A stretch of 64,000 nucleotides of DNA from Asticcacaulis sp. AC460. Its GTDB lineage: Bacteria; Pseudomonadota; Alphaproteobacteria; Caulobacterales; Caulobacteraceae. The position numbers and the translations under genes are program-made. A model generated the notes under the pieces. That model had not been told where the DNA came from, did no database searches, and saw only the letters and a program-made list of their open reading frames with translations. Positions 34,969-44,748 of the stretch are shown here, in pieces. The stretch's first letter is position 1; every line of letters starts with the position of its first letter. The DNA is taken from the NCBI RefSeq assembly GCF_000495795.1, contig NZ_AWGD01000037.1, positions 90,393 to 154,392 of the forward strand, in the 5' to 3' direction.

Positions 34969-37056
34969 TTACCCCAGACGGCGCTTGCCGCCCTGGTCCG
35001 CCATACCCAAGATCCGTTCCATGGCCGCATCCGCCGACATGGGCCGGCCCAGCAGATAGCCCTGCGCCTGGTCGCAGCCCTCTTCGCGCAGACAGGCCAG
35101 TTGCGCTTCGGTTTCGACGCCCTCAGCCGTGACGACGGCGCCGAAGCTCTTGCCCAGCCCGATGACGGCGCGGACAATGGCCAGGTTTTCCGGCGACGAC
35201 GTCATGTCGGTAATGAAGGCGCGGTCGATCTTCAGCTTGTCGAACGGGAAACAGCGCAGATAGGCCAGGCTGGAATAGCCGGTGCCGAAGTCATCCAGCG
35301 CGATATGGACGCCCAACTGCTTCAGCTGATGCAGGATGCGGACATTGTCCTGGCTGTCGGTCAGCATCACCGACTCTGTGATTTCCAGCTCCAGCCGGCC
35401 GGGCGCCAGCCGCGACTGTTCCAGCGCGCGGATGACATCGGCCGCCAGGGTGAAGCCGGTAAACTGCCGTGGCGACAGGTTGACGGCCAGGCCGATATCG
35501 GCTGGCCACCGTGCGGCTTCCTGGCAGGCCTGACGCAACACCCACCGGCCGATCGGTTCGATCAGTCCCGACGCCTCCGCCACAGGAATGAAGTCCGCCG
35601 GTGAGATCAAACCGCGGACCGGATGTTGCCACCGCAGCAGGGCTTCGAAACTGACGATCCGGCCAGACTGGGTGCTGATAATCGGCTGGTATTCGATATA
35701 CAGCTCGTCCTTCTGCAGCGACGCATACAGCTCGTCGCGCAGGATGCGCTGGCGGTCGGCCTTTTCCTCCATGGCGAACTCGAACCAGGCATAGTCGCCC
35801 CGGCCGGTTGCCTTGGCGGCATACAGCGCCAGGTCGGCGCGCTTCATCAAGGCATCGACCGTGCGACCGTGTTGCGACTTGAGCGCCAGGCCAGCGCTGC
35901 AGCCGATCGAGACGATATCGCCATCGATATCGAACGGCTCGCTCAGTGCGGCGATCAGGTGGCGGGCCAGTCCGGACGCTGTTTCCCGCGACACCGGGCT
36001 GCGGTGGATGACGCCGAACTCGTCGCCGCCCAGCCGCGCCAGCACATCGTCGGGCCCCATGTGGCACAGCATGCGCGCCGACACCTGGCGCAGCAACTCG
36101 TCACCAGCATGGTGGCCCAGGCTGTCATTGACCGCCTTGAAACGATCGAGGTCCAGCAGCACCAGGACGAAATCGGCCGGTCCTTCGGTCTCGCGGTCGA
36201 GGATATTCTGGAACTTAAAACGGTTCGGCAGGTCGGTCAGGACGTCGTGCAGCGCCAGGTGGCGGCTGCGTTCCTCGGCCCTGCGCTTTTCGGTGACATC
36301 CTCGGAAATCCCCAGCAGGTAGCGCGGCTTGCCGTCGATGTCGGGCACGCCGACCTTCTGGGTCCGCAGGGCACGCAGGCCGCTGGGCGTGGTCAGGGGT
36401 TCGTTGTCGATGGTGACCAGATTGCCCGACGCCACCACGGCCTGGTCGGCCTGGCGGAAACGCTGGGCGTCCTCGACATCGAACAGATCGAAATCGGTCT
36501 TGCCGATCAGGTCGTGCCGGCTGATGCCGAGGAGCTCCTCGCCGGCCTTGTTGAGCAGGACGAAGCGGCCGTCGCGGGCGTCCTTGACGAACACCATGGA
36601 CGGGATGCTCTCGACAATGGCGTCGAGGAAGATCTGGGTGCCCCTCAGCTCGATGGCGGCCTGTTCGCGTTCGGTGACGTCGATGTTCCAGACGATGGCG
36701 CAGGCCTTGCCCTGAAAGAGGGTCCGGCGGCTGAACCGGAGGATCTTGATCTGCTGGCCGCAGGCCTTGACCAGGACGCCGCAATCGGGCGGTGCCTCGG
36801 CATTGAGGATCTTGCGGCGCACGCTTTCGCGCTGATCGACGGGATGCAGGTCGAGGACGCATTTGGTGAGGAACTGCTCGCGGTCACAGCCATAGAGGGT
36901 ACAGGCAGCGGCATTGACGGCGACGAAGTGGAGCGTGTGGACGTCGAAAATCCACATCGGGATCGGGTTGTGTTCGAACAGCATGTCGAACGCGCCTTCC
37001 AGGCCGTCACACGCTGCGTTGCCAAGCTTACTCTTGCTTGTCCCCACTTTACACAT
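34969..37056 (-). CDS. PAS-PAS-GGDEF-EAL c-di-GMP enzyme
   Basis: A 695-residue cytoplasmic protein with no membrane segment. Two PAS domains (about 20-130 and 140-255) are followed by GGDEF (about 260-430) and EAL (about 440-690). The cyclase signature is intact (ARLGGDEFGVIH); the inhibitory RxxD site is lost, as the matching positions read GPDD. The phosphodiesterase signatures are all present: FEALLRWQHP, VNLSPRQF, ELEITESVML, ALDDFGTGYSSL, KIDRAFI, AEGVET. Both activities are therefore possible, probably switched by a ligand on the PAS domains. It probably controls motility or surface attachment. Monocistronic, with family repeats on both sides. Confidence 0.95.
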   Translation of the reverse strand: MCKVGTSKSKLGNAACDGLEGAFDMLFEHNPIPMWIFDVHTLHFVAVNAAACTLYGCDREQFLTKCVLDLHPVDQRESVRRKILNAEAPPDCGVLVKACGQQIKILRFSRRTLFQGKACAIVWNIDVTEREQAAIELRGTQIFLDAIVESIPSMVFVKDARDGRFVLLNKAGEELLGISRHDLIGKTDFDLFDVEDAQRFRQADQAVVASGNLVTIDNEPLTTPSGLRALRTQKVGVPDIDGKPRYLLGISEDVTEKRRAEERSRHLALHDVLTDLPNRFKFQNILDRETEGPADFVLVLLDLDRFKAVNDSLGHHAGDELLRQVSARMLCHMGPDDVLARLGGDEFGVIHRSPVSRETASGLARHLIAALSEPFDIDGDIVSIGCSAGLALKSQHGRTVDALMKRADLALYAAKATGRGDYAWFEFAMEEKADRQRILRDELYASLQKDELYIEYQPIISTQSGRIVSFEALLRWQHPVRGLISPADFIPVAEASGLIEPIGRWVLRQACQEAARWPADIGLAVNLSPRQFTGFTLAADVIRALEQSRLAPGRLELEITESVMLTDSQDNVRILHQLKQLGVHIALDDFGTGYSSLAYLRCFPFDKLKIDRAFITDMTSSPENLAIVRAVIGLGKSFGAVVTAEGVETEAQLACLREEGCDQAQGYLLGRPMSADAAMERILGMADQGGKRRLG

Positions 37057-37185
37057 CCCTGCATGACCCGGTTTTGGACCCCGGGCGCGGTTATTATTGC
37101 AGGTTGCACCGTATACAATTTAGATTTCCAATGACTTAACCTGATGCAAGATTTCGCAAATTCTCGAATCGGCCCGCCGGGCGAC

Positions 37186-37282
37186 CTTATCCTCCAGCGC
37201 TTGCGGGGGAGGTGGCGAGAAAGCGAGGCCTCTTATGGCCGAAGCGCGTCGAGACGGAGGGGGCGTGACAAGCTCCGAGCTT
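37186..37282. repeat. Family B intergenic repeat, copy 1
   Basis: It opens CTTATCCTCC...GCTTGCGGGGGAGGTGG and continues into GTCGAGACGGAGGGGGCGT and AGCTCCGAGCTT. The same blocks in the same order recur at 50024-50120. It lies between the c-di-GMP enzyme start and the GH2 gene end; nothing else is visible in this gap. Confidence 0.85.
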
Positions 37283-37304
37283 TTGGCACTCCTCCGCTTA
37301 CTCT

Positions 37305-39686
37305 CTAACCCTTCGCCTCCAGCATCACCGCCGCCGGCTTCACGCCATCACCGCTGACCGTCACCTTGATCTTTCCATTGGTCGCCGTAGCCCGCACCAT
37401 GACCAAAGCGCGACCATTCCACGCCTTGCGGGTTGACAATGAAAACACCGTCCCATCCGTCGGCGATCCATTGTCGAACGCCGCCAGCTCACCGGCGCCC
37501 TCGACCTTGACGGTCAAGGCCGTAGCTGCCGAAGGCACCCGTACACCTTTCGCATCGACCACCTCGACCCGGACATAGCCGATATGATCGAACCCCGGCG
37601 CAAGCGACACCTGCTCTGCCGTCAACCGCACGCCCACAGGCGCCCCGGCCGTCTTCAACTCATCCTGGGCCACCACCTTGCCGGCGCTATCATAACCGAC
37701 CACACGAATGACACCCGGCGCATAGGGCACATCAAACCCGATCGCAGAATCATCGGCATTGCGCGGCTTCTTCCCCAGCGACTTCCCGTTCAGAAACAGC
37801 TCCACCATGGGCGTATTGGCGACGATCTCGACCTTCTCGACATGCGCAGCACCATTCTCCGGCGTCCAGTCGTTCAAAACCCCCGGCCCCTTGGGCTGGG
37901 GCATGGCCACCCCCACCATGGTCGGCAGCTCCGACGTGTCGATGACCTCGGTCACCCGTCGGCCGATCTTCACGACCGGTGTATCGGACCACCACGACGC
38001 CCGTTCCCAGCCGATCGGCTTGACGACATCGGTGCGGTCGACCAGCCCCGACGGATTTGAGATGAACGGCCATCCGGCGCGATCGGCCTCACCGAGATAA
38101 TCGGCGCCGGTCCACAAAAACATGCCGGCATAGGGCGCATAATCGCGCACCGCCAGCCAGTTGCCGCGGTTCTTGCCGTTCTCGGTGCCGATGATCATTC
38201 GCGTCGGCTTGTCCTTGTGCGCCTGGGTCAGCTCGTTCTCGCGGTAGTTCTGCCCGACCACATCCAGCAGATCGGCCAACCCATTCTTGTAATCACCCGT
38301 CGTGTTGGGCCGGAACAAGGCCATGGTCACCGGCCGGGTCGGATCCTCGGCATTGAAGATGGTCTTCAGCCGCGTGACGATCGACTTGGCGACGACGGGG
38401 TAGGGGGTGTCGTGGATTTCATTGCCGATCGACCAGATGGCCACCGACGGATGGTTACGGTCGCGTTTGACGAAGTCGCGGGCATCGATCGACGACCAGT
38501 CGGTGAAGAACAGGTGATAGTCGTACGGGTTCTTGGCCACCGTCCACATGTCGAAGGCCTCGTCCATGACGACGATCCCCAGCCGGTCGCACAAATCCAG
38601 GAACTCCGGCGAGAACGGATGGTGCGCCGTGCGGATGGCGTTGACGCCCAGGGCCTGCAACCCCCTCAACCGGCGCTCATAAAAACTCAGCGGCACGGCC
38701 ATGCCAAAGGCGCCGCCGTCGGCATGGATGGCGGTCCCCTTCAGCTTGACATTGCGGCCGTTGATCCAGAAGCCGCTGTCGGCGCGGAACTCGACCTGCC
38801 GCACGCCAAAGGTCGCGGTATCGGTTTCCAGCACCTCGCCGGTATCGGCCACCACCTGGATATCCGCCCGGTACAGATGACCCTGGCCGATGTCCCAGCG
38901 CTTGGGATCGGCCAACACGCCTTGCGCCGACAGCTTCGCCGACCGTCCCGCCGGCAACACCAGATCGCCGCCCTGAAACGTCCCGGCCGGCTTGCCGTCA
39001 GGCCCGGTCAACCGGACCTCCAGGTGCGCCGTGCGGTCGGCCGCCGAGCGGTTCTGCAAGGTGCTCTCGACCTTCACCGTGGCCGAAGCCGCCTCGATCT
39101 TCGGCGTCGACACAAAGGTCCCGCCGGTTTCGACATGGATATCGCCGGTGACGATCAGTCGGACGTGACGGTAGATGCCGCCGCCGGCGTACCAGCGCGA
39201 CGCCGGCTGGGCCGAGGTGTCGGCGCGCACCGACACGACATTGTCGCCATCCCATTTCAGATGATCGGTGATCTCATAACGGACGCTGGAATAACCGTTG
39301 GGGCGATGGCCGACATGCATGCCGTTGATCCACACCCCGCCGCGGTCCATCACCCCGTCCAGCTCGATAAACACGCGCTTGCCCATGTCGGCGGGGGGCA
39401 GCGTAAAGCTCTTGCGGTACCAGGCGACACCGGTCGGCAGCCATCCGCCCGACCCGGTCGCCGGCGCAGTCTGGTCGAACGGCCCGGCGATCGCCCAGTC
39501 ATGCGGCAAGTCGATGGCCTGCCAATCCGCCGACGGCGTCGCCACCTGTTCGGCGCCTTCGATATCGCCCTTGGCGAACTGCCATCCGGCATCGAACGAC
39601 CGCGTCTCGCCGGCCACCGCGGCGCCGGCGCTCAACAGCGCCGCGAGGACGAGGCCGGAAACGGCGGTTTCAAATCGTCTCAACAT
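37305..39686 (-). CDS. Secreted GH2 beta-galactosidase with DUF4982-like domain
   Basis: A 793-residue protein with a signal peptide (GLVLAALLSAGAAVAGE). A sugar-binding domain (about 25-180) is followed by an Ig-like domain (185-290) and a TIM barrel (290-590). The acid/base glutamate is in IWSIGNEIHDTP; the nucleophile is probably the glutamate in MIIGTENGKNRG. C-terminal beta domains include a DUF4982-like segment with AAHVEKVEIVANTPMVELFL (about 610-680) and an invasin/Ig-like tail. Such enzymes release galactose or other sugars from pectin side chains or xyloglucan. The gene is divergent from the GH105 operon across a 468-base regulatory gap, which suggests shared control. Confidence 0.92.
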   Translation of the reverse strand: MLRRFETAVSGLVLAALLSAGAAVAGETRSFDAGWQFAKGDIEGAEQVATPSADWQAIDLPHDWAIAGPFDQTAPATGSGGWLPTGVAWYRKSFTLPPADMGKRVFIELDGVMDRGGVWINGMHVGHRPNGYSSVRYEITDHLKWDGDNVVSVRADTSAQPASRWYAGGGIYRHVRLIVTGDIHVETGGTFVSTPKIEAASATVKVESTLQNRSAADRTAHLEVRLTGPDGKPAGTFQGGDLVLPAGRSAKLSAQGVLADPKRWDIGQGHLYRADIQVVADTGEVLETDTATFGVRQVEFRADSGFWINGRNVKLKGTAIHADGGAFGMAVPLSFYERRLRGLQALGVNAIRTAHHPFSPEFLDLCDRLGIVVMDEAFDMWTVAKNPYDYHLFFTDWSSIDARDFVKRDRNHPSVAIWSIGNEIHDTPYPVVAKSIVTRLKTIFNAEDPTRPVTMALFRPNTTGDYKNGLADLLDVVGQNYRENELTQAHKDKPTRMIIGTENGKNRGNWLAVRDYAPYAGMFLWTGADYLGEADRAGWPFISNPSGLVDRTDVVKPIGWERASWWSDTPVVKIGRRVTEVIDTSELPTMVGVAMPQPKGPGVLNDWTPENGAAHVEKVEIVANTPMVELFLNGKSLGKKPRNADDSAIGFDVPYAPGVIRVVGYDSAGKVVAQDELKTAGAPVGVRLTAEQVSLAPGFDHIGYVRVEVVDAKGVRVPSAATALTVKVEGAGELAAFDNGSPTDGTVFSLSTRKAWNGRALVMVRATATNGKIKVTVSGDGVKPAAVMLEAKG

Positions 39687-40154
39687 GGTCCTGCCCTCGT
39701 TTTGTTATCGCTGTTTCATCTATGGCAACGCCCTGTCTCCACGCCCGAGCACTGCCTGATTGAAGATGATTAGAAATGAACAGTTGCGCTGTCAATCTGA
39801 AAATGGCCCGATGATCGTGTTGATGCCCTTGTGAAAAGGCAATTATTGTCGGACAAAAGATCATATTCAGTCAAAATTGATCACATTTTTGCAATTATAG
39901 TACATTGTTATCATTTTGGACTTGCGGTATCATCGCCACCGGTGCAGTCCTGTTATCAGTTCCATAAATGGGTCTTAAGTTTCAATTATAGATACGATGG
40001 CCCGCCGCTATCGGGGTGAATACCTGTCCTGGGTTTGCCCTGTGGGTTCCGACTCCCCGTGGGAACTCCCAACTGGCCGCCTCCTTCCCGTGATAAGGAG
40101 GCGGTCCTTCTTTAAAACAGGCGCCGCAGAGCGCCGGCACAGGTGGAGGCGCGC
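39687..40154. promoter_or_regulatory. Divergent regulatory region with structured GH105 leader
   Basis: The part next to the GH2 gene is AT-rich and probably holds both promoters; it contains a TTGTC G GACAA palindrome at 39846-39856. The part next to the GH105 gene has three successive hairpins. One is around GTGGGTTCC...GGGAACTCCCA (about 40041-40070). The strongest is CCGCCTCCTT with AAGGAGGCGG (40077-40086, 40095-40104), followed by the T-rich TCCTTCTTT. The third is GGCGC...GCGCC (about 40120-40135), just before the ribosome site GGAGG. The middle hairpin looks like a terminator or attenuator inside the leader. No known riboswitch was recognised. Confidence 0.5.
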
Positions 40155-42326
40155 ATGAAATGGATGTCCTTGGCGGCAATGATCCTGCTGATCGCCATGC
40201 CCACCGCTGCCCAGACCCTGCCGGCCCGCGAAGAGGTTCTCGCCACCCTGAAACGCTCGGCCTCGGCCGAAGTGGCGCGCCTGAGCGAAATCGACGCCAA
40301 CCCGACCCGCGGCCGCTGGGGCGCCAATACCAACTGGGTCTCGGCCACCTTCTTCGTCGGCGCCATGAAGTTGACCGAGGTCACTGACGCCCCGGACGTT
40401 CTGGACTACAGTCTGAAGACCGCCCGCCGTTACAACTACGGCCATCAGGGCGACGGCGCGCCGGTCCACCTGATCAATGCCGATGACCAGGCCATCGGCG
40501 ACCTGTACCAGGCCATCTATCTGCGCACCGGCTCGCCCGGCGTCCTGCTGCCGCTCAAAACACGCCTCGACTACACCGTGCCCTACCTGACCCTGTCGCC
40601 CCAGCCGAAGAAGCTGGTCTGGTGGTGGTGCGACTCGCTGTTCATGGCGCCGCCGGTCCTGGCGCGCATGTCGGCCATCACCGGCGATCCGAAATATCTC
40701 CACGCCATGGACGTCCAGTGGTGGCGCACCTATGACCGCCTCTACGACCCCGACAACGACCTCTATGCCCGCGACGAACGCTTCATCGATCGCCGCTCGC
40801 CCAACGGCAAAAAGATCTTCTGGGCGCGCGGCGAAGGCTGGGTCCTGGCTGGCCTGGCCCGCGTCCTGGAGGTCATGCCGGCCGACTTCCCGACCCGCCC
40901 GCGCTATGTCGCCCTGTTCCAGGAGATGTCGGCCCGCATCGTCACCCTGCAACAGCCCGACGGCCTGTGGCGCGCCAGCCTGCTCGACACCGAAGCCTTC
41001 CCCGAGCCCGAAACCTCCGGCACGGCCTTTTACACCTATGCCATGGCGTTTGGCATCAATCACGGCTTGCTCGACCGCGACCAATACCTGCCCCACGTCC
41101 TGAAAGGCTGGGAGGGCCTGAACCGCTACCTGCTGCCCGACGGCCGGCTGGGCCAGGTCCAGACCGCCGGCGACCAGCCGGTCCCGACCAAACGCGAAAC
41201 CACGGCTCTGTACGCCAGTGGCGGCTTTCTGCTGGCGGGGCTCGAAGTCGCCAACCTGGGCGAACCTACGACACCGCTCCCGCTTACCTTGCCGCAGCCA
41301 CCGGCGCTCGACTACCACGCCAGCGACATGGCCAAAACCGTGATACCGGCTGACGCGACTCCCGAACAAAGGAAAGAACTCGACCGCCGCGAGGCCGAAC
41401 GTGAGGCGGTCAGGGCCCTGGCTTTCGACCCGATGGTTGATGACCCGGCCTATGCCTCGCCCGTCGCCGTCAAATGGGTCGGCGAAAAGCCGCTGGCCCT
41501 CGTGCCGCCGACCGAAGCCGAAAAGCAGCCGCGCGCCGTGGTCCGCTTCGCCCCCGACCGTGCCGATGACATCCTGTGGGAGAACGATCGCGTCGCCCAC
41601 CGCATCTACGGCCCGGCCCTGCAAACGATCGAGCCGCCCTCGGGTTCGGGGATCGATGTCTGGGCCAAACGCGTCCGCTGGCCCTTCATGGATCGCCAGC
41701 TCAAGACCAAGGCCTATCACAACGACCAGGGCGAAGGCCTCGACTACTACAACGTCAAGGCCTCGCGCGGTGGCGGCGGGCTCGGCATCTGGGACGACAA
41801 CAAGCTGTGGGTGTCGCGCAACTGGTCGAACTACGAAATCCTCAAAAGCGGCGCCGACGTCGCGTCCTTCCGCGTCGACTACGCGCCGTGGCCGGTCGGG
41901 CCGGACCGCAAGGTGTGGGAGACCCGCACCTTCACCCTGCCGCTGGGCACCAGCTTCACGCGGATGCAGTCGACGATCAGCTCCGACAAGCCTGGCGACC
42001 TGATCGTGGCCATCGGCCTGGGCAAGGGCGCCACCGTGGCCGGCAAAGGCATCCTGCTGGCCGACAAGGTCAACGGCATCCTGGCTTACTGGGAACCCAA
42101 TGATCCGGCGCATGGTGCGATCGGCACGGCCATTCGCGTCGACCCGGCCATGGTCGAAGCCATCACCGCCGACGCGGACAACAACCTGATCCTGATCCGC
42201 GTCAAACCCGGCAAGCCCTTCGTCTACTATATCGGTTCGGCCTGGGATCGCGGTCTGGACTTTTCCTCCCGCGAAGCCTGGGAAGCCTATTTCAAAGCCG
42301 AAAACCTCGATTTCATGGTCCAATGA
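40155..42326 (+). CDS. GH105-type unsaturated glycuronyl hydrolase fused to DUF4861
   Basis: A 723-residue secreted protein (signal peptide to about TAAQTLP). Residues 25-380 are an (alpha/alpha)6 barrel of family GH88/GH105, which removes the unsaturated uronic acid left by pectate or rhamnogalacturonan lyases. Landmarks are NADDQAIGDLYQAIY and WWWCDSLFMAPPVLARMS, the latter holding the likely catalytic Asp. Residues 460-720 match DUF4861 (ILWENDRVAHRIYGPAL; GGGGLGIWDDNKLWVSRNWS), a beta-sandwich often next to pectin enzymes. The ATG at 40155 has GGAGG five bases upstream and was preferred over the GTG four codons earlier. The next gene starts one base after the stop. Confidence 0.9.
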   Translation: MKWMSLAAMILLIAMPTAAQTLPAREEVLATLKRSASAEVARLSEIDANPTRGRWGANTNWVSATFFVGAMKLTEVTDAPDVLDYSLKTARRYNYGHQGDGAPVHLINADDQAIGDLYQAIYLRTGSPGVLLPLKTRLDYTVPYLTLSPQPKKLVWWWCDSLFMAPPVLARMSAITGDPKYLHAMDVQWWRTYDRLYDPDNDLYARDERFIDRRSPNGKKIFWARGEGWVLAGLARVLEVMPADFPTRPRYVALFQEMSARIVTLQQPDGLWRASLLDTEAFPEPETSGTAFYTYAMAFGINHGLLDRDQYLPHVLKGWEGLNRYLLPDGRLGQVQTAGDQPVPTKRETTALYASGGFLLAGLEVANLGEPTTPLPLTLPQPPALDYHASDMAKTVIPADATPEQRKELDRREAEREAVRALAFDPMVDDPAYASPVAVKWVGEKPLALVPPTEAEKQPRAVVRFAPDRADDILWENDRVAHRIYGPALQTIEPPSGSGIDVWAKRVRWPFMDRQLKTKAYHNDQGEGLDYYNVKASRGGGGLGIWDDNKLWVSRNWSNYEILKSGADVASFRVDYAPWPVGPDRKVWETRTFTLPLGTSFTRMQSTISSDKPGDLIVAIGLGKGATVAGKGILLADKVNGILAYWEPNDPAHGAIGTAIRVDPAMVEAITADADNNLILIRVKPGKPFVYYIGSAWDRGLDFSSREAWEAYFKAENLDFMVQ

Positions 42327-42327
42327 T

Positions 42328-43311
42328 ATGAAGCCTTATCTACCCCTCCTGGCGCTTCTTCTGGCCCTGCCGGCCCACGCCCAGCCTCTGCCCGGCAAGG
42401 GACTGTCAGAGCATTCCTTCCTCTATTGCGGCGAATACGAGCACAATGCCGATCAACAAACCCTGCACCTGATCCGCGACGGCCGCGAAGTGTGGAGCCA
42501 CGCCATCAAGTTCCGTGTCATGCGCCATGAAAAGCCGGACATCCAGGAGCTGGGCGACTGCACCCTGCTGTCGAACGGCAACATTATCTTCACAACCCGC
42601 TTCGGTGCGGCCGAGATTACGCCGGACAAGACCATCGTCTGGGAATATTTCGGCCCCGACCACACCGAAATCCACTCGCTTCAGCCGCTTGGTCTTGACC
42701 GCGTCTTGCTGGTCCAGAACGGCAATCCGGCCAAGGCCCTGACCATCGACAAAAAGACCAACACCGTCGTCGCGACCTTCATCGTGCCGGTCGGCCAGCC
42801 CGACAATGTCCATGGCCAGCTCCGCCGGGTGCGGCTGACGGCGGCCGGCACCTACCTGGTTGCCCACATGGACAGGAATCTGGTCGCCGAATACGATCCC
42901 GCCGGCACGCTTATGTGGTCGACCGAGGTGGCGTCACCCTGGGCTGCCGTCCGCCTGAAAAACGGCAACACCCTGATCTCCTCCAACAAGGGCTTCGTCC
43001 GCGAAATCACTCCCGCAGGCGCGGTCGTCTGGGACTTCACCCGTGAAGACGCCGCCGCCTTGGGTTACGACCTGCGCAACGTCCAGGAGGTCACCCGCCT
43101 GGACAACGGCAATACGATCGTGACCAACTGGGTGGCCGGGGCTATAAAGCCGGTCGACTGGCCGCAAACGGTCCAGGTCTTTGAGGTGACGGCGCGAAAA
43201 CAGGTCGTCTGGGCCTTGCGCGAATGGGCGGCGCCGAACCTGGGACCGGCAACTTCGATCCAGCTTCTCGATCAGCCGGGCCTGGCCGAAAATGGCGACC
43301 TGCAGCGTTAG
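42328..43311 (+). CDS. Secreted PQQ-like beta-propeller protein
   Basis: A 327-residue protein with a signal peptide (LPLLALLLALPAHAQ). It consists of about six propeller blades with repeats of the type LLSNGNIIFTTRFGAAEITP, LKNGNTLISSNKGFVREITP and LDNGNTIVTNWVAGA. The pattern resembles the PQQ-like/arylsulfotransferase propeller group, without visible catalytic histidines. It is translated from the GH105 transcript (TGATATG junction) and its stop overlaps the ribosome site of the next GH105 gene. By context it may bind oligosaccharides or assist the two hydrolases; no enzyme activity can be claimed. Confidence 0.8.
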   Translation: MKPYLPLLALLLALPAHAQPLPGKGLSEHSFLYCGEYEHNADQQTLHLIRDGREVWSHAIKFRVMRHEKPDIQELGDCTLLSNGNIIFTTRFGAAEITPDKTIVWEYFGPDHTEIHSLQPLGLDRVLLVQNGNPAKALTIDKKTNTVVATFIVPVGQPDNVHGQLRRVRLTAAGTYLVAHMDRNLVAEYDPAGTLMWSTEVASPWAAVRLKNGNTLISSNKGFVREITPAGAVVWDFTREDAAALGYDLRNVQEVTRLDNGNTIVTNWVAGAIKPVDWPQTVQVFEVTARKQVVWALREWAAPNLGPATSIQLLDQPGLAENGDLQR

Positions 43312-43319
43312 GAGAGCAG

Positions 43320-44699
43320 ATGAGGATTTCCGTCTTCGCCCTGGCGCTGGCCGCCACCCTGTCCTGTGCCGCCGCACATGCGCAAACGGCCAAACCCGTG
43401 GCCGGCATCGAGGAAGCCTGGCTAACACCGCTGCCGCGTCCGAACCTGGCCTTCGACCCCAACACCCTTCCACCGCGCCAATCCGTCCGCGACGCCCTCG
43501 ACTATGTCGCCTCCGCCCAGATCGCCGATATGAGCCGCCGCCCGATCCAGATGGCGACCGGCAGCAACCTGACCGAAATCTCGTCCAACTGGGTGGCGGC
43601 GGCCTTCTATGTCGGTGCGGCGCGATGGGCGCGCGTGTCGGACAATCCGCGCACCCTGCAATTCCTCACCGCCACCGCTGAACATTACAACTACGCCTTC
43701 CGCGGCGCCCGCTCGCAACGCAGTCTGCTCAATGCCGACGATATCGCCATCGGCGACCTCTATGCCGAACTCTACAGCCGCCGCGGCCAGCCCGGCGTCC
43801 TGATGCCGCTGCAGCAACGCCTCGACTTCCAGGTGCCGCACCTGGCCCGTACCGAGGAAACCCCGGCCCTGATCTGGTGGTGGTGTGACGCGCTGTACAT
43901 GGCGCCGCCGGTCCTGGCGCGGATGTCGGCCATCACCGGCGATCCGAAATACCTGGATGCCGCGGACAAGGAATGGCGACGTACCGCAGCCCGCCTGTGG
44001 GTCGAAAACGACCGCCTCTTCCTGCGTGACGAACGCTTCAAGGAACGCACCGGCCCGACCGGCAAGCCGATCTACTGGGCGCGTGGCAATGGCTGGGTGA
44101 TGGGCGGCCTGGCGCGGCTGCTCGAATCCATGCCGGCCGACTATCCCGACCGCCAATTCTACGTCACGACCTTCCAGAAGATGTCTGGCCGCATCATCGA
44201 GCTGCAGCAAGCCGACGGCCTGTGGCGCGCCGATCTGAACGCCCCGCAAGCCTTCCCGGAAGCCGAAACCTCGGGCTCGGCCTTCTTCGTCTATGCCCTG
44301 GCCTGGGGGATCAATCACGGCCTGCTGGACCGCGCCACCTACCTGCCGCATGTGACGAAGGGCTGGGCGGCGCTCAACCGCCAGATACTGCCCAACGGCC
44401 TGGTCGGCGCGGCGCAGAAGACCGGCGACCGTCCCGTCCCCACCGATCCCAACGACACGGGGCCCTATGTCACCGGCGCCTACCTCCTGGCCGGTATCGA
44501 CGTCATGGACCTGCACGGTCCCGTCCAGACCCTGCCGGAAGCCGAGCCGGTCCGCGATTCCCCTGAGGTCATCACAGCCACCACGCCGGTGCCGCCACCC
44601 CCGGCAACCATTGTCGGTGACGCCGAAAAAGCCCGCCGCGCCGATGAGGTCAAGGCAACCCGTGCCCTGGCCTACGACCCGGAAAACCCCAGGCCGTAG
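43320..44699 (+). CDS. Second GH105 unsaturated rhamnogalacturonyl hydrolase
   Basis: A 459-residue secreted enzyme (signal peptide MRISVFALALAATLSCAAAHA), single GH88/GH105 domain. It shares long stretches with the GH105 domain two genes upstream, for example VLARMSAITGDPKYL, WWWCD(A/S)L(Y/F)MAPP and DGLWRA, so the two are paralogues from a duplication. The catalytic Asp lies in WWWCDALYMAPP. It lacks the DUF4861 part and ends in a short proline-rich tail. The ribosome site AGGAG overlaps the stop of the propeller gene. Two paralogues imply different uronyl substrates. Confidence 0.9.
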   Translation: MRISVFALALAATLSCAAAHAQTAKPVAGIEEAWLTPLPRPNLAFDPNTLPPRQSVRDALDYVASAQIADMSRRPIQMATGSNLTEISSNWVAAAFYVGAARWARVSDNPRTLQFLTATAEHYNYAFRGARSQRSLLNADDIAIGDLYAELYSRRGQPGVLMPLQQRLDFQVPHLARTEETPALIWWWCDALYMAPPVLARMSAITGDPKYLDAADKEWRRTAARLWVENDRLFLRDERFKERTGPTGKPIYWARGNGWVMGGLARLLESMPADYPDRQFYVTTFQKMSGRIIELQQADGLWRADLNAPQAFPEAETSGSAFFVYALAWGINHGLLDRATYLPHVTKGWAALNRQILPNGLVGAAQKTGDRPVPTDPNDTGPYVTGAYLLAGIDVMDLHGPVQTLPEAEPVRDSPEVITATTPVPPPPATIVGDAEKARRADEVKATRALAYDPENPRP

Positions 44700-44748
44700 T
44701 CACGAGGACGCCGGTTGTGATAGGGTATTCCGCTCAGGGGAGGCGGAC

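Noticed and set aside
40008..42323. A 771-codon open frame on the minus strand across the GH105-DUF4861 gene
   Set aside because: No recognisable motif and composition of a shadow; the plus-strand gene is clearly real.
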